From NCBI GenBank assembly GCA_019614645.1, contig JABWDB010000005.1, positions 6,976,001 to 7,040,000 on the forward strand: a stretch of DNA of 64,000 nt, read 5' to 3'. Shown piece after piece: positions 13,301 through 24,509 of the stretch (positions are counted from its first letter, which is position 1; each line of letters begins with the position of its first letter). The stretch comes from Stratiolaelaps scimitus. Lineage: Eukaryota > Arthropoda > Arachnida > Mesostigmata > Laelapidae. The notes under the pieces are model-generated. The model saw only the letters and a program-made list of their open reading frames with translations. It was not told the origin of the DNA and did no database searches. The position numbers were made by a program, and so were the translations under genes.

Positions 13301-14827
13301 AGCGATACCTATGCAATATATACACATACTTAAAATCAAGGAAAACTTGAGGAGGTTCCCGTGAACATGGGGTTTCCCCCTCCACGACAGTATACCATTT
13401 TTCAGATAGCCGCCAAGACGACCAGATCTACGAGCTTACCTCCTCCATTCTTTTGCGCTAGGTAGGGAAAACGCCAAACGTTTCCGAGGCCAACGGCATA
13501 GCCAATAGTGGCAAGAATAAATTGCAGTTCGCTGTCCCACGATTCTCGGCCATCTTCAGCTCCCTCCGGACACGAAGCCTAAAGAATGCAATCAAATTGA
13601 TCTCAAGTAATTTCCTTAAACTCAACACCCAAGCACCCGAGCTGTCTCCGGTCAGTGGGCATCTATCACAGTTTCCGCTGATACAGTAGTTTCAACCCGC
13701 TGCCGGGGCTGCTCATCCTCGCAATTTCGCTTCTCCTCAACGTTCTATCTAATCCAGTCCATTTTTTGTTTGTTATCAAGACGTCTCACACTAAACGCTT
13801 ACAAACCCCCACCCAGTTCGATACGAAAGGAAGCCGATGCTTGTTCGAAAAACGAAACGTGTAAAATACGGAATTAAGAAGAATTAATTAGTAATAATAA
13901 TTAATTCATTGTCTTTCGGTCGGATTTCAGCCGACAACCAAACGGCTTCGCTCTACATTTCCCGGTGAAATTTCTGTGAAATCATCTGTCTCACCTTGAA
14001 AACTCGCTGATGTCTCTTTTTGTCCTTGTTTGAAGAATGAAGATTTCGTTCGTCGTCGTCGTCATCATCGTCGCGATCACCTCGCCCGGGCGTCGCCGCA
14101 ACGTCAGCTTCGAACGCCTGATTCGTTGTACCGTAGTCCTGCCCCCCCAAGCAAACGCTGGCACGTTAGAGAACCACATTGAACAGCATTGAAAGTCAGC
14201 TTCCCGCGACAAGAACCTCGCTATATGCTATTTAGTATTGAAGGGGTCCGTCTTATGAAGCAATGCCGAAAGCAGTTGTACCGTGGACGTTAAATGTTGG
14301 CTGTGGGTCAACCCGGAAAATTTATTTTCAGTATTATCGTAGAGGTTGTACGTGCTCGCCTTTCGTTCAAGCATATGGCTTGAGCTTACTTTTCGGTTTA
14401 TTCGGATCGAACTCTTCCGTAAAAAGCACACGAGAATAGGCAAATAGAGTCTGAAAATGACTTCTCGATGATCACTTGGCATTTTGGTACACGTACAAAT
14501 GACAAATGTTTGCTCCTAGTGACTGTTACGGCCAATCCAGCCAACGCATGTGACATAGCATATCTACCGGTAGTGATAGAGATAATCTCCAGTGGATACA
14601 TAAACCCAACTCTCTCTAGTATTTCACTCTCTCTCTCTTTCTCTCTCTCTCTCTCTGTTTTCCTATACTTTCTGCGTGTTTCGGAATGTATGCCGTGCAA
14701 CGAAGATTGCGGAAGTAATATTAAATCTCATAATGTTATATATTAAAGGAAAGATAACGCTTGTTCCTGTTGCACATACAATATGATTGCTTTCATCGGT
14801 TCCGTCCGGTAGCAGTGGCCCTTGCAT
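8159..14827 (-). CDS. SLC6 family Na+-dependent neutral amino acid transporter, 14 coding exons
   Basis: Predicted plasma-membrane symporter that couples amino acid uptake to Na+ (and probably Cl-) entry. Coding exons in transcript order: 14827-14780, 14138-13995, 13578-13440, 13038-12898, 12665-12499, 12037-11876, 11555-11445, 11119-10992, 10742-10669, 10297-10109, 9997-9857, 9547-9388, 8860-8698, 8404-8159. All phases fit, giving 670 residues, the usual SLC6 length. Residues 17-64 are a charged N-terminus with seven consecutive Asp. TM1 (about 84-105) carries NVWRFPY and NGGGAF; by family alignment G90, A92, V93 and N97 are Na+-site positions. C196/C212 and N203 (NGT) lie in the large extracellular loop. 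TM6 contains [11 protein letters not shown]. The closest match I recall is SLC6A15-20 (B0AT-like) rather than monoamine or GABA carriers. The start ([10 protein letters not shown]) is the least certain part: exon 2 opens after a poor acceptor (G-rich run then CAG). Substrate is inferred from the family. Confidence 0.93.
8956..9172. mobile_element. mariner-like terminal repeat relic
   Basis: TTAGGTTGACCCAAAAATAA followed by TGAGACT resembles the outer terminal repeat of mariner transposons and abuts TA-rich DNA (mariners insert at TA). No matching second terminus and no transposase were found. The right limit is a guess. It lies inside the SLC6 intron 8861-9387. Confidence 0.45.
9292..9313. 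repeat. (TA)n microsatellite in an SLC6 intron
   Basis: Perfect TA tract inside intron 8861-9387. Confidence 0.9.
9718..9744. repeat. (TA)n microsatellite in an SLC6 intron
   Basis: Perfect TA tract inside intron 9548-9856. Confidence 0.9.
10324..10357. repeat. (TA)n microsatellite in an SLC6 intron
   Basis: Perfect TA tract inside intron 10298-10668. Confidence 0.9.
11556..11875 (-). other. GC-AG intron in the SLC6 gene
   Basis: The upstream exon ends ...GGA AAG and the intron starts GCATGA rather than GT. The intron ends in GCAG before GTG GTG TAT. The protein junction (SSGK then [11 protein letters not shown]) matches the conserved SLC6 sequence at this place, so the boundary is fixed by homology. 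No GT donor in frame nearby would preserve it. All other introns of this gene begin GT. Confidence 0.8.
14243..14325 (+). repeat. SINE family A body copy
   Basis: Contains GGGGTCCGTCTTATGAAGC and ACGTTAAATGTTGGCTG, separated by an extra segment (GCCGAAAGCAGTTGTACC) absent from the 28.3 kb copy but present in the reversed copy at 29.7 kb. The tRNA-like head is missing. It sits in the first coding intron of the SLC6 gene. Confidence 0.6.
14626..14657. repeat. (CT)n microsatellite
   Basis: CT tract with one interruption, in the first coding intron of the SLC6 gene. Confidence 0.9.
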
Positions 14828-14842
14828 CTCGCGTAATTCGAC
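14828..14842 (-). other. 5' untranslated part of the first SLC6 coding exon
   Basis: A good acceptor (ctgtttgcag) ends at 14843, and the exon runs into the chosen ATG at 14827 after 15 nt. The transcript therefore begins further upstream, with at least one more exon. The best candidate upstream exon is 15123-14943, whose donor (GTG then GTAAGC) faces this acceptor. Confidence 0.5.
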
Positions 14843-14942
14843 CTGCAAACAGTTACAAATTGATTAGCTTTTTCCATGCAACGAATATCAACGTGTGTCA
14901 AGATGGAATCGATTATGAGCAAATTACACGAATTGAGCTTAC

Positions 14943-15123
14943 CACCTGACACGACGAAACGAGTTATCCAGTCTAGGATACCTAACTGAAATCTCATCGC
15001 ATATGAGAATAAACTGTCTGACTCAAACGTGGTAGACAGGATATCCGCCTCCTCGGGCGCGTCTGGCAAGTTAGATCGAAATTTGTCAATCCTTGTATAG
15101 GATTGACGTTGCAACCCTCTCTC
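14943..15123 (-). other. candidate exon upstream of SLC6, unknown product
   Basis: Open reading of 60 codons, with acceptor ...gacacacag and donor GGTG then GTAAGC. The translation includes RIDKFRSNLPDAPEEAD and FQLGILDWITRFVVSG, which look like normal protein but match no family I know. The exon ends in phase 1, so spliced to 14842 it would read out of frame with the SLC6 ATG and stop at 14795-14793. It may be a 5' untranslated exon of SLC6 or the last part of a separate protein. Confidence 0.35.
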
Positions 15124-16508
15124 CTGTGTGTCCTTGTTAGATTGAGGAATATTCCTACTGGGTTGTGCCCTAGACTTGTCCCAAGGACATAATCGCTCGG
15201 GGCCTAACGATCGCTATCCTTTCATCAGTGTCCTTCAATAGGCGTTTTGCCCTCATTTGATTAACAATAGGGCCAGCTAATCCGTCAGAAAATACGGGTT
15301 TACTTTCGAGGACGAGGAATGAAAAAGGGAATATAAGGGAAGTCCGAGAATCATTTGTTTGGTTCTCGTTTGAAATCGACAAATTGACCGGGCAGTGACT
15401 GTGTGAGTGATCCTCAGACTGCTGTTTCGTCGACCGTAATACGGGAATTCGAACTCCGTGATCGACAGCCATGTTACCGTTACGCAATTAGTCGTCAAGG
15501 GATATTATCTTGCGTTCCTTCAGTTTATCACTGTACGGTGAGACGCATAATATTATGCACATACAATGACGATCATCAACTAGCGACAGGATAGCTAGAT
15601 AAGAGCAGTGGTCTCAAAGTTGATAGTTGCTGTTCGTTCGAAAGGACGAAACACAAATAAAAAGGACTATGACTTGTTACCCTCTGGTAACGTTTCGTCG
15701 GCTGCCCTGCCTTCGCCGTGACCTATTCAAATTAGTATTGTCGCAACAGGAACCCATTCGTAAGGCCGCCCATCCGACCCTACTCACTAATGACCTGAAG
15801 GCTTGGGAAGGACTTTTAAGATGGCCTGTTCACAGAAACCAGAATAGGCAAAGTGGGTCCTTGGCGACAGGTGAGCAAATAGCTAGCACGAGCTTGCCGC
15901 TGGATCGTGGTAGGTGGAATCGTTAACATATACAGCCAGGCCAGATGAAGAAGATATTGTAAAACCTAAATTCTCTCTCTCTCTCCGTATATATATATTT
16001 TTTTTATGACAAATAAACTTCATTATACAGCTTTTCGTCTATACCCAAGCACATTTAATTCACCGATATTTGTGCAATACTTATGTATCTTTATGAGAAT
16101 ACGGTATCAGTCAGTTCCCTAACTACGATGTCAGTCATCGCAACGCAACGCTCAGCAGACCAAGCATCTAAACACGTTCTCGAGCAGTGCACGAGCCTCA
16201 AAACGTTAGCGATGTTACTCCGTCCATTAACGCAATCAGCATCTAACGATCACTTCGAGTATCAGCGTTTCCGTCCACCGGGTAGAGAACCTGCTCCCCG
16301 ACTTGCATCACTCACTTTGCGTTGTGACGTTACTGAGTTCGAGGTCGTCGCACCGTTGAAGCCCTTTCACGTTCGCCTCTCAGCTTAAAAACGGTAGGGT
16401 GCGGCACTTTGCATATAAAATACATATGGATACTTGTACTGGCCGCGTATTTAAGCTGGCCAGAGCCGACATCGGTTAGATGGGTTAAGGGCTTAGCGCC
16501 ACACTCAC

Positions 16509-16579
16509 CTTGGGTCCAACGGGCAGTTCGGCAGCAGTGGTTTGCTTTCTGAGGATATTCTGCATTGCGATACGTTCTT
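16509..16579 (-). other. candidate internal exon, unknown product
   Basis: A 71-nt exon between acceptor gatttcagcacag and a near-consensus donor AAG then GTGAGT. The open frame reads ERIAMQNILRKQ... ELPVGPK and ends in phase 0. It joins in phase to 17114-17075 upstream and to 15123-14943 downstream. The product is not recognised. Confidence 0.4.
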
Positions 16580-17074
16580 CTGTGCTGAAATCACCAGGCC
16601 AAAAAACGCTCGGTTGGGCTCCCCTTTTTGCTCAGCGGGCTTCGTCGGGACCCGGGTCTTCGTGGAGCATACTGTCCTCTGTTCAGGTTTAGCTAGCTAC
16701 TATGGGCTAATATTTGGACAAGGTTTTTTCACCAGTCGGCGGCTAATCCTTCAGTCACTGTGAGCCCCGTGCGAAGTAGACAGTCTACGAGATACGATAT
16801 ATTTCTATTTCTCTCCGTTCGTTACTACTGCCACTGCACTATAAGCAGCACCCGTATGATGCCGTGAGTTATTGTGTCGGGAATCGGCAAACGATTTATT
16901 TTTTATTAGTTTGAGAACACTGCTAACCGTCTTGTTGTTTCTGTTGCTGGGGTTGCTTTTCTTGTTCCCGTTATGGAGTAAACTAGTAGCGAGAATTTCT
17001 AGGATCTCCGCGCAGTAGATATCTTCTTCGCTGAGTTCCAGAGGCAATATTTACGCCCCTGGAACAACTTCTAC

Positions 17075-17114
17075 CAGCATCGTCAGCTCTCAAGATAAGC
17101 AGAAGCGGGATATC
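17075..17114 (-). other. candidate short exon, unknown product
   Basis: A 40-nt segment after a strong acceptor (cgttcgtatcattacag), reading DIPLLLILRADDA and ending before GTAGAA in phase 1, which fits the next candidate exon. The donor is only moderate. If it is not used, the frame stays open to a TAG further on, near 16,989. Confidence 0.3.
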
Positions 17115-17392
17115 CTGTAATGATACGAACGGAAACATCTAATTAGCAGACTTCGCTGCACGGGCTACGGTCGAAGGAGGGACAGTCGTGATCTCTAATT
17201 CACACCACCCTCTGTAACAAATTATTTACCCGATATGACATACTTTCATTCTGGCGAGATGGATTGGAGTATGTCGCTGTTATTTGCCGCTGTGCAATCC
17301 CTACGTGTGTACATGGTGTCTCTGCCGAGTAGGTGCTCGCCTGTTCAAACTGTTTGTTCCGTTGCTATTCATAGTACATAACATTCACTTAC

Positions 17393-17791
17393 GATTGTAG
17401 GCATATCGCATGCGATACATTTACATTGTGTAGTGCCGAGTCGCTTTGCAGCGGTGGCTAAATAGTAGCTCTGTAGTATTTGGCTTTTTCTGTTTAATCC
17501 GAAGGTCTGCTGTCGCAGTTTGCTTGTCGATAGCCTTTTACCGCCGCCGACAACAGGACTCATATTCGTGTTATGCTTTGTTCTGTGCCGCCATGTGTCA
17601 CACACTTCGAACATTTCGATATTGCCCAAATGCAATAAGTTTGTCATTGAGACGCCCGAGAAAAAAGTCGAGCGGAGTCGGATCCTGAGTGGTGATCCTG
17701 AGACAATGAAGGCCGCGTGTTTTAGTAAATTATTCTGATCTCCGAGGCGTTTCGCAAGATGCTGGGCCACTTGAGCTGCAGCTGCATCGGA
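17393..17791 (-). other. candidate 133-codon exon, unknown product
   Basis: Opens right after acceptor ccgtccgctgctag, whose TAG is also the in-frame stop, so coding could begin only at this boundary. It stays open for 133 codons to a consensus donor ATC then GTAAGT. The first part, SDAAAAQVAQHLAKRLGDQ, is helical in character. The later part is basic (RLSTSKLRQQTFGLNRK). No family recognised. It links in phase 0 to the acceptor at 17114. Confidence 0.4.
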
Positions 17792-18134
17792 CTAGCAGCG
17801 GACGGCGGAATAGTTCGCTCTGAGTGAATTGCTCAATAAAACCACAAAACCAGATTCGAACGCTCACAGTGAATTTCGGAGTTCATGCTAATATTATGAA
17901 TGAACAATGGGTATCACTACAATCGCACGTGGAGGTGCGGCCACGTTCGGGCGCATCGTCGTCTCCCTCACAGTATATTCCCCCAGCAAAATGTTCGTGT
18001 TATTGTGGCGAGGCGCGTCAGCGCGTGTTGCGAGAGGAGAACAATTTCACTATTTTGAAACACTTCGTGCCTTCTCTCATATTAAATTCAATGATATTCA
18101 ATGATAGGAAATGGTCAATAAATAACCGCCGCAC

Positions 18135-18270
18135 CTTAAAGCGCTCTTTCGGTGTGTTCCAGCGAAGACGATCGCGATTATTATACACACAATACATATT
18201 ATGACGGTAGTTCCGAGTACGCCAGGTGCAATAGCACACCAGCAGTCATATGTGATTGGCGAGGAACCAG
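18135..18270 (-). other. candidate exon encoding one transmembrane segment
   Basis: Acceptor ttgcttttcatag, then an open frame containing APGVLGTTVIICIVCIII, a clear hydrophobic stretch, followed by basic THRK. The donor AAG then GTGCGG is weak. This would suit a single-pass membrane protein, but its phase does not join directly to the exon at 17791. The function is unknown and it could be a chance ORF. Confidence 0.3.
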
Positions 18271-18311
18271 CTATGAAAAGCAAATCTACGAGCGATCACA
18301 TGTGAACGCAT

Positions 18312-18475
18312 AATTATAGCCCAGTGCAACAAGACCAACTAGGCACTGTATTGCCAGAGGCCGCAGGTTCGAGCCCTGCCGTGTGAGAGAGCTTAAGAGA
18401 GAGAGAGCTTGAGAGCTTAAGCATTGTAAAATTGCAGCTCCTTCAATAAACCAATAAACCTTTATTGTATTGTAC
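18312..18475 (+). mobile_element. tRNA-derived SINE (family B), near-complete copy
   Basis: Box A-like TAGCCCAGTGC and box B GGTTCGAGCCC are followed by a GA-rich spacer. The 3' module GCATTGTAAAATTGCAGCTC, CTTCAATAAACCAATAAACC starts at 18421. That module recurs at 41.0 kb and, reversed, at 45.7 kb. It carries tandem AATAAA signals. Confidence 0.6.
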
Positions 18476-20466
18476 CCTGCCAATTGTGTGATAGTGTTTC
18501 GAAGCTGCATTATCAGCCGTTCCAACACAAGCACGAACCTGAAACACGTGAATGACTACAACGTTATGACACTCTACTATGGAGAACCTGCCCGTTGCTA
18601 ATAATGACGCTGCTCGACACGTCATTTACGATGCCGGAATCAATAGAGCGGCACCAATTTTCAATCTTAACCCCGACTTCAGCTACCCACCGACCCTCTC
18701 TCGCTGCCATAGTTGTCTCATCCAGCACTCAAGGACTAGACGTATATTGGTCTTTTAGGATTAGACTTGGGGAAACAATCGCCTTAAGAAAAACGTTCTC
18801 ATTAACACAACACACATCGAACGCCATAAACTAGACTCGGCGGCGTTAGCGACGGCCTTCACTGGTACGCAGTAAATGGCTTGTCTAAAGGTAGGAAGCA
18901 GAATGGATGAAATGATTTTTATGCCGCACTGAAATCTCTTCTCTTAGCTTGAACTCTCAGTATCAATATGCCCGCCAGGGGAATGCATACAGGAAATATT
19001 CTGGCCATCAAGTCGCATTACGCATGACATGTCTTATGCTCACACTTTGCAGGTCAGGGCAATTTAAGCGCTAATAAGGGGTAGTTCGGCAAAAATACCA
19101 ACCTTCCGAATCATTAAACATCTGGGTGGATGCGTGCTACACCGAGTAGCACAAGTCGGAACTGCTTACCGCATCTTGTATGCAGACAAGTTAAAAGGGC
19201 AAAGTGTACGAAGCAGAGGGAAATATAATTCGCATTAGCAATGCAAGGGCTATTGAACGCTCTCATCACTGTTCGCTGGACTCATGAGATTGGTACAGAA
19301 ATCGATTGAACATGTCACGATGTTGTTCAGCATATGCCACACCAAGGGACGCGAAAGATCACGGCCATATTATACACGGAACACCCTTGACAGGAAGGTG
19401 TCTGTTACAGATTAGTCCACCGGGATGGCCCAACGGGAACGCCAGGCATATGGATCATTGGGTCTCCGCTTTGAATCGCGCAGAGCACAAAGGAATTGAT
19501 GAAGTCGTTAGTTGCGAATTTGTCAATGTAGTTATTAAAAATATACCAGCAACGACCGCGAATTCACGAACACAGACACACACACACATATACATCCAAA
19601 ACAGAATTCCCTCCCCCGCCCACTACCAGCACATGTTGCTGCGTTGCTATCCAATCAGCCCTCGTAGTCTGCGATCCGGATAGTCCTCGTTTTGCATTTT
19701 TGATTCATCACCATCCACTCTTGCTTGAATCATCGTCGAATGCAGTCGTTATTAGTTCGACGCATGCATGAGACGCATCCTCCAGGCTACGACGAGTCGA
19801 GATGTTGAGCGATCCGTGATCCTCAATGGCAAGTATTTGTTCGACGACGACGACCCCATCGCGTGGACGCCTCCGCATCCAACTGGCGCCAGGCGTCTAA
19901 CGTCCATAGACTGCTTCGATGCTAGATCACGCTAGATTATGAAGAGAGGCATTTAACATTCCTGACCTGGTATTCTCTAATAGCCCCCCGTACCCCCGCC
20001 TAGCGACCTCATATATCAGAGCTCGCTTTACCGCCGACGCACGCAGCCACTCAGCATTCTTCCACCCATTGCATTCACCCTTGAGATTAGTTTGCTTGCC
20101 TCTTACCGTGTACTCGCTGGGCGCATTTTCCTTCACATGATTCACTGGGGGATCGCGCGGAATTTCTTGCTTTGACGGGATTTTATTTCGAAAAGGTCAG
20201 CTTCGGTATACATATATAGATATATTTATATATGTATATGTAGCTCATGCAATGATCATGTGAACGTATCATATGTACATAGACCACGGAAAATGGTAGC
20301 ATGTTTGTGTGAAAGCTGGCTGCAATGATGTGTGGGTGAACGTAGACACTGGGAAAGCCATAGGTCGTTAGGCGAACAGCAATGGGAGTTCTGCCCGCCA
20401 TACATATATATATATTTTTTTTTTATGACGGAGAATGCTCATGCAGACCAGGCCTCACAACTAAGG

Positions 20467-20468
<2 letters not shown>

Positions 20469-20508
<40 letters not shown>

Positions 20509-20514
20509 TATATT
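20469..20514. repeat. (TA)n microsatellite
   Basis: TA tract with one AA break. Confidence 0.9.
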
Positions 20515-20597
20515 TGCTTATCGAAACCTTCTCGGGGACACAATTTTTTTGTATTTCATTTAATTTATATCATTTTAATCTTTCTGTTTCCTGTTTA

Positions 20598-20863
20598 TTA
20601 CCCATATTTACTAAATAATTCGTTCCAACCACACTCGTCTGTCACCTGCTGAAAGTCGTACGGATTCATTCGGTCCCAGACGAGCAACGCATTACTCGTA
20701 ATTAGAATTGTTGTGACTCGATAAGGTATCTCACGTTTTAGGCTCGTGGGTTGTGAGTTGCGGAGATTCCGTTTAGAGATACAATGTATACAGTAAGTCT
20801 GTTTTAATGGTAGTAGACCATTTTGGCCCAAGGACAGATCTCTGAGGTTTAGATTATATAGAT
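20598..20863 (-). other. candidate last exon with a leucine-rich-repeat-like start
   Basis: Acceptor gtgaatacag leads into an open frame LYNLNLRDLSLGQNGLLPL, which resembles one LRR unit (LxxLxLxxN). A further 70 or so residues follow, ending CGWNELFSKYG at a TAA. The stop overlaps an AATAAA on the same strand, as expected of a 3' exon. Only one repeat is seen, so the LRR reading is tentative; a relic is also possible. Confidence 0.3.
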
Positions 20864-23060
20864 CTGTATTCACCTACAGAGCCACTTAGCCATTCGTAAC
20901 TCTGGACAGGTTGTCGAATATGGCTTTCGTTGCTGCCTAGACGTATGAGCTAAACTAGTGCCCTCGGATTCCGATTCATCGAAATGCATATAACTTTCTT
21001 ATGGTGTACAGGACGTTATAACTTAGCCGACACGTTATAACTTAGCGGAATTGTGAGATGTTCTCACTTGCACACGCTCCGATTAACCCTGCTTTTCATG
21101 CGCATCGTCTTCTAGTTAGGCGCCGTATTACGAATCTGTCACAAGTATCGAATCCTGTTATCCTGCCGTTGTAGACGCAATTTCCGGCACCCGCCTACAA
21201 TGTAACCATCAACCCACGCGATTGGTGTTAATAGCCGATAGCTGGCGGCAGAAACTTAAAACAGGCTTCGTTCCACAGATGGTCCCTTGGAAGCGGGCCC
21301 CACGCCGTATGCGTGCACGCATTAGAGCACACCTCCCACGGCTAAGCGATCGGTAACATTAGCGCCTAGGCATGGCCACCTCCAGCGAGGCTAAAAACAT
21401 CCTCGAATTTAGGTAGCTAGGCCCGCCGTTAATACACGAATAATGTGAATGTAATAATCTACAAGGGAGATGTTTCGTTTTCTCATTTTTCAATATTAAT
21501 GCTTGTGTAGATTTAAGCAGGCTTCTCTTAAATGGCTCTACCCTATATTTCCAAATGCATCAACCATCAGAATTCAAGCATTTCAAATTCGCCACGTATA
21601 CTAGTGTACACCACGTACACCTGCTCGTTAACGGGTAGGTAACCGAAATAATTGATTTTACACTTATGGTAAATTATATTAAAATTATCGTAAATTCAAC
21701 ACGTAGTTAGATGTATGAGAGGCTCGCATTAGATATGCAGCGATGCACATGGATAATGCGTTGTTGTTAACGTTTATCTATAATAGTTCACATATATTTG
21801 TTCAAGATATATCTTTTTATTTTTTCGTATATGTACTTTAATATGTTACTCTTCTTCCATTATATTTCATGAACCTCTAATACAAAATTTAGGGTTTACC
21901 TGCATCCAGTCATCATCACTCTAGGGCATTTTCATCTACGTCCGTGCGACACAGCCGTGTGCTGTATGACTGGTTTTCTATTTCTGCTGCATTTTGCGTA
22001 AATTAAAGGAAGAGACACATTCTCAACAGCAGGAGAGGATACGGCCGCCGGACTGAGAGCTTTTATGGTCGATACGGAGACATATATGTTATCTACGTTT
22101 TGAAGATAGAAATCTACTTTCACTGAGATCTACGCACGCCGGATTGATCAGATCCGAGGGGGTCCACTTCTATGCATTTCTCTAACAGTTAAAATGAGAT
22201 AACTCGCAAATAAATACAAGAGCAACAACTGTGCAATCATCGCTCACAGAAAACGCATCCCCATCAAGTAGTGGCTTGATGCGACCACTGAAATGCGGAG
22301 TTGATAATTCACCGACTCCAGTGAATATCGAATTAATATCACTTGATCATCATTTGCTAGCGTTATGTCAATGAAATTCATTATCGTCTATTATCGTTAT
22401 TATCACTATAGACACAATATTACATTTATACGAATTTAATCCGATCTGACAAGTCACAGAACGATAGATGAGTTCGAAGGATGATGTCAATAATCATAAT
22501 GAAATCGAACGAATTTAAAACACCGTATAATGCTTAAGTGGAATAGACAAAAAAAGCTTTTCGAAAAGTGAGCGATCAGTTTCAGCGAGAGGTGCTCTAC
22601 TGCGGTTAGAATCTGAGTGCCCTGACTCAGAAAATCCTCGATTCAGTGAATCCTGTTTTGGATGTATATGCGAGTGTGTGCGCGTGTCCATTCGCGATCG
22701 TTTTATGTACGCTCTTATGGAGCTGCCACACTGAGTGAATTGCGTTGCACGAATTGCATTGTGGCCGAGCTGGTGCGGCCGGCGACGCCGAATTTAGATC
22801 GAGCCCACGAACCACTTGGGTCAATGGTTGAATGCGCGCAGGAAAATAGGAAGCGTCCTGCAGAAAAGACTCCCCCCCTCTCGCGCGACCCCGAGAGCTG
22901 AGCGACCGACTCGCGGGGTCGCTTGGCCTGACGTGGGCCCAGTGTCCACCGTATTCTCACCCGAGTCGTTACGAATTCTCGAAACGTCGTTGTGGATGAC
23001 GGAGCGTCCTCGAACGAAATGCACAAAATAACGACAGCATAAATATATATATATATATAT

Positions 23061-23243
23061 AGGGTGTCCGGAAACTGACGTTTCTTGACCCCAACACTGA
23101 CCCTATGGCGTTCAAGATCGTCGCGCAATCCATCACCGAAACAATATGTAAAGTGTTCGAAGCGAATACGTTACAATGCTTCGTGCGTGCGAAAACGGTT
23201 TGAACAGTTTGAAAAGGGTAGCACGACTTGCTGAACACCCTGT
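23061..23243. mobile_element. possible Tc1/mariner-type MITE
   Basis: Starts AGGGTGTCCGGAAAC after a TA run and ends GTTCAGC-like sequence reversed as CTGAACACCCTGTA. The outer 9-10 bases are imperfect inverted repeats and TA flanks both sides. It is about 180 bp with no transposase, as expected of a non-autonomous element. Confidence 0.45.
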
Positions 23244-24407
23244 ATCCCGATGGCGCACTAAAGATACTATATCAGACCCCGAAGTATAATATTTGATTGC
23301 GACAGATGATACTGCCCCGTTGGCTAAACTAAGCAATTGGGGCTGCTTCACTGCTTTGAATGTCATATCGTGCGTTGTTGGATGTGAGTAACAGTGTGTG
23401 CATTGGAGTTAGGAACAAAAAATCTAAACGAACTATTCTTTAATTAAACTATAATTGGAATTTAATCATTTCCACCTGTTTCAAGCCTCGGGACACTTAG
23501 TCGCTTAGATCAATCGACTTCCAATGTCAGATCGGACTTAACTAATTCGTGCATTACAAGCACAATATAAGCTTACTCAATCGTCGTCACCGAGAACGAG
23601 TGTCATGCCAGTGCAGTTGTCCGCATGCGCGATACATCTCATCGCCGTGGTGCTGAGATCTGTAGAATCGTGTGCGTTTTTTCTTTTACGTTATTTGTAT
23701 AACAACGAATTACAATGACGACGCACAGCCTGTTACTTCCTTCATCTGTTTGAATATAACGTGCAAGGCCGTGCTGTCCCACAATGTCCTCCCGGAGCAT
23801 CACGCTCCCGCCGGCGGCGATATTCCGCAAAAAGAGGGAGACAGTGTCTACTAAACTCTCGAATCGAAATGTCGCCCATAGGGTTACTGATGACGGTTGC
23901 TGCGGTGACGGACAAAAGCGATACGCCACACGACATTAGCGGCATGCCTCCACATCTAATCTGTCTATAGCATCCCAATAGCCACCGTTGTTTTATGCCT
24001 CTTACTGATCACGTATTTGCAAGTATACCTGTTGTTGTTACTGCCGCTGTCGCTGCACTCATTATGCAATACGTGTGCGCAAAGATATACGTCATCAACT
24101 AATGTCCCCTGGCTTCATGCGGCATTTTTATCTCAGGTAACCTGACCGCAACCGAGCATCTCAATCATCGCAGTCCCGCTCGTCCGCTGAAGGATCACCA
24201 TAACGAATTTCAATAGGCTACTCAACTCCACTCGAGCTGCGCACAGGACAGCGTCGAAATCTGCACATATTCATGCGTGTCTACCGAGAATGTATAATGT
24301 GCTCATTTTCCCTTCTCAAGGTGGATGTACCCCCCGTCCGCCTGATTGCATACACGCCTCCTCCATGCTTCGGCCTATCTTTGTTGTCCCGGTATTGTGC
24401 AACTTAC

Positions 24408-24509
24408 CGGAGTGAACTCCACATTTCCTGCGTTTCCACCTCGTTGGCAATTACGTCGCCACCGTCACCACCACAAACGTCATTAACACGAAACGCGCCG
24501 CTTGCGGAG
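24408..24509 (-). other. candidate internal exon, unknown product
   Basis: A 102-nt segment between a strong acceptor (tctacgtacctgttcgcag) and a strong donor (CCG then GTAAGT). The open frame reads SASGAFRVNDVCGGDGG and DVIANEVETQEMWSSL, acidic and protein-like. One other frame stops early. It could follow the first-exon-like donor at 25710 on the same strand. The product is not recognised. Confidence 0.45.

Larger units (their letters stand above)
18540..24400. other. no recognised gene apart from the listed exon and MITE candidates
   Basis: AT-rich intergenic or intronic DNA. It holds a small tandem duplication at 21013-21048 (ACGTTATAACTTAGC twice) and a possible donor after an open 63-codon frame at 21932-22123 on the minus strand (LQNVDNIYVSVSTIKALSPA), neither assignable. 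Confidence 0.5.
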
